DNA of 6,692 nt, from assembly GCA_022776215.1 (NCBI GenBank), contig JALFIR010000045.1, positions 1-6,692 on the forward strand, written 5' to 3'. Position 1 is the first letter of the stretch. Every line of letters starts with the position of its first letter. Under the pieces are notes generated by a model, which saw nothing but the letters and a program-made list of their open reading frames with translations, searched no databases and was not told the origin of the DNA. Below are positions 6,252 through 6,692 of the stretch, one piece after another. Origin of the DNA: Colivicinus sp022776215 (GTDB lineage Bacteria; Bacillota_I; Bacilli_A; Erysipelotrichales; Erysipelotrichaceae). A program made the translations under genes and the position numbers.

Positions 6252-6273
6252 CTCCAACTTATATAAGTTGGAG
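6252..6273. repeat. 22-base perfect palindrome at the right end of the element
   Basis: CTCCAACTTAT followed by ATAAGTTGGAG, an uninterrupted 11+11 inverted repeat 11 bases inside the element boundary. In IS200/IS605 elements such hairpins are what TnpA recognises as single-stranded DNA, and in the RNA they close the end of the omega RNA scaffold next to the guide. There is no T tract on either side, so it is not a standard terminator. Confidence 0.85.
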
Positions 6274-6304
6274 CTTCATAAGAAGTTTGATATTTAAGTT
6301 TCCA

Positions 6305-6318
6305 CCTAATTAATTAGG
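6305..6318. repeat. 14-base palindrome over the tnpB stop codon
   Basis: CCTAATT followed by AATTAGG, a perfect 7+7 inverted repeat containing the tnpB stop TAA. It may form part of the omega RNA scaffold; it is too short to mean much by itself. Confidence 0.4.
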
Positions 6319-6692
6319 CAATCCTTATTCTTATAGGCGTATCCACTTCGCCTCTACTGTATAGGATATTTATATCCACAACACTACTTTTACGCATAAT
6401 GTTTAATGCACCATTAACATCTGCATTAATTAGTTTATTAGTACCTGTCTTATATAGACCTCTTTTAATTCTTTGACCACTAAAACTATAAGCATTATGA
6501 TTATTATCACTATAGATAGGTATATTATCTTTATCAAAGAAACTAGCTTTAGATGTATAAGATTCTTCTTGTTTTACAAAATTAATACCATATAACTTAC
6601 ATAGATATTCTAATTTTTCTCTTAATTTACCATATGGAATATTAAGAAATGTTTGATTGTTTCTTTTTCCTAGCTTAACGTCTTTTTGAAAT
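6314..6692 (-). CDS. tnpB: TnpB-like RNA-guided nuclease (IS605 OrfB), C-terminal 125 residues
   Basis: The visible part is the C-terminal third of an IS605 OrfB/TnpB protein; the rest, including the first RuvC aspartate and the RuvC-II glutamate, lies beyond the right edge. Recognisable blocks are NIPYGKLREKLEYLCKLYGI (17-36 of the visible part), QEESYTSKASFFD (41-53), SGQRIKRGLYKTG (71-83) and LINADVNGALNIMRK (87-101). D91 in NADVNGA is the RuvC-III catalytic aspartate. The tail RGEVDTPIRIRIA (113-125) is also typical of the family. The CxxC pairs of the usual zinc ribbon are absent between SYTSKAS and SGQRIKRG, as in one known subgroup of OrfB proteins. The stop TAA (6314-6316) lies in a 14-base palindrome. 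TnpB proteins cut DNA matching a guide carried by an RNA from the element's right end. Confidence 0.9.
   Translation of the reverse strand, partial: FQKDVKLGKRNNQTFLNIPYGKLREKLEYLCKLYGINFVKQEESYTSKASFFDKDNIPIYSDNNHNAYSFSGQRIKRGLYKTGTNKLINADVNGALNIMRKSSVVDINILYSRGEVDTPIRIRIA

Larger units (their letters stand above)
6221..6410 (-). ncRNA. Predicted omega RNA (reRNA) with guide from flanking DNA
   Basis: TnpB elements make a guide RNA that overlaps the 3' end of tnpB, runs through the right end and carries about 16-20 bases of flanking DNA as guide. Three structures fit the scaffold here: a GC-rich stem AGGCG/CGCCT around nine bases (6335-6353), the palindrome around the tnpB stop (6305-6318) and the long right-end hairpin (6252-6273). 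The guide would start at 6240 and read GTAGAAACAAAAGC onwards into the ORF6N gene. The 5' end near 6410 is a guess. The existence of the RNA is inferred from the family. Confidence 0.42.
6241..6692 (-). mobile_element. IS200/IS605-type element, right-end portion
   Basis: The 3' part of a TnpB-carrying element, entering from the right edge and ending where the ORF6N coding sequence resumes. The boundary is placed between 6240 and 6241, with one or two bases of uncertainty, because the protein match to ORF6N relatives begins with the codon at 6238-6240 while the preceding CAA codon does not fit. The element ends ...TTCACCAA on the minus strand, after a 22-base perfect palindrome, as expected for the hairpin-bearing right end of this family, which makes no terminal inverted repeats or target duplication. 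Whether a TnpA transposase gene is present cannot be seen. Confidence 0.78.

Noticed and set aside
6364..6377. GGATATTTATATCC palindrome within tnpB
   Set aside because: Inside coding sequence, AT-rich, with a two-base centre that is too tight for a stable RNA hairpin. It might add to the omega RNA scaffold but cannot be supported alone.

Overview
The window is a low-GC, AT-rich stretch in which every convincing gene lies on the minus strand, so gene order in the direction of transcription runs from high to low coordinates. The gene content points to a Bacillota (Firmicutes) bacterium: a Bacillus-type PtsG glucose permease, a GlcT-type antiterminator with its RNA target, a cre-like site and GGAGG-type ribosome sites. 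The run of small flavoproteins, including a NimA-like and a BilS-like protein, suggests an anaerobe, perhaps a gut clostridium or erysipelotrichian. That placement is inference.

Right end (about 6241-6692): the 3' part of an IS200/IS605-type element. It holds the last 125 residues of a TnpB-like RNA-guided nuclease and a right end with strong palindromes, which probably encodes the omega RNA. The element ends against codon 6238-6240 of a gene for an ORF6N-domain protein (5419-6240). That gene has therefore lost its N-terminus, and its missing 5' part should lie beyond the right edge of the window.

Middle (2939-5274): a tight five-gene cluster. In order of transcription it encodes a GNAT acetyltransferase, a small membrane-anchored protein, a flavodoxin-fold flavoprotein with a four-cysteine cluster, a NimA-like FMN split-barrel protein, and a short flavodoxin resembling BilS. 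Each junction overlaps by a few bases or is separated by 2 bases, so the genes are almost certainly co-transcribed and translationally coupled. Three consecutive flavoproteins suggest a small redox module; its substrate is unknown.

Left end (1-2938): glucose uptake. A 134-base leader carries a 29-base RAT-like site that shares its 3' end with the 5' arm of an intrinsic terminator. It is followed by ptsG (EIICBA) and, 8 bases later, by glcT, which runs off the left edge. Expected logic from the GlcT/LicT family: without glucose, PtsG phosphorylates and inactivates GlcT, and the leader terminates. With glucose, GlcT binds the RAT and lets transcription enter ptsG-glcT. Because glcT lies downstream of its own target, the circuit should be positively autoregulated.

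I see no tRNA, rRNA or CRISPR array, and no gene-free stretch over 300 bases. The most notable points are the TnpB element whose junction predicts its own guide, and the completely readable RAT/terminator switch.
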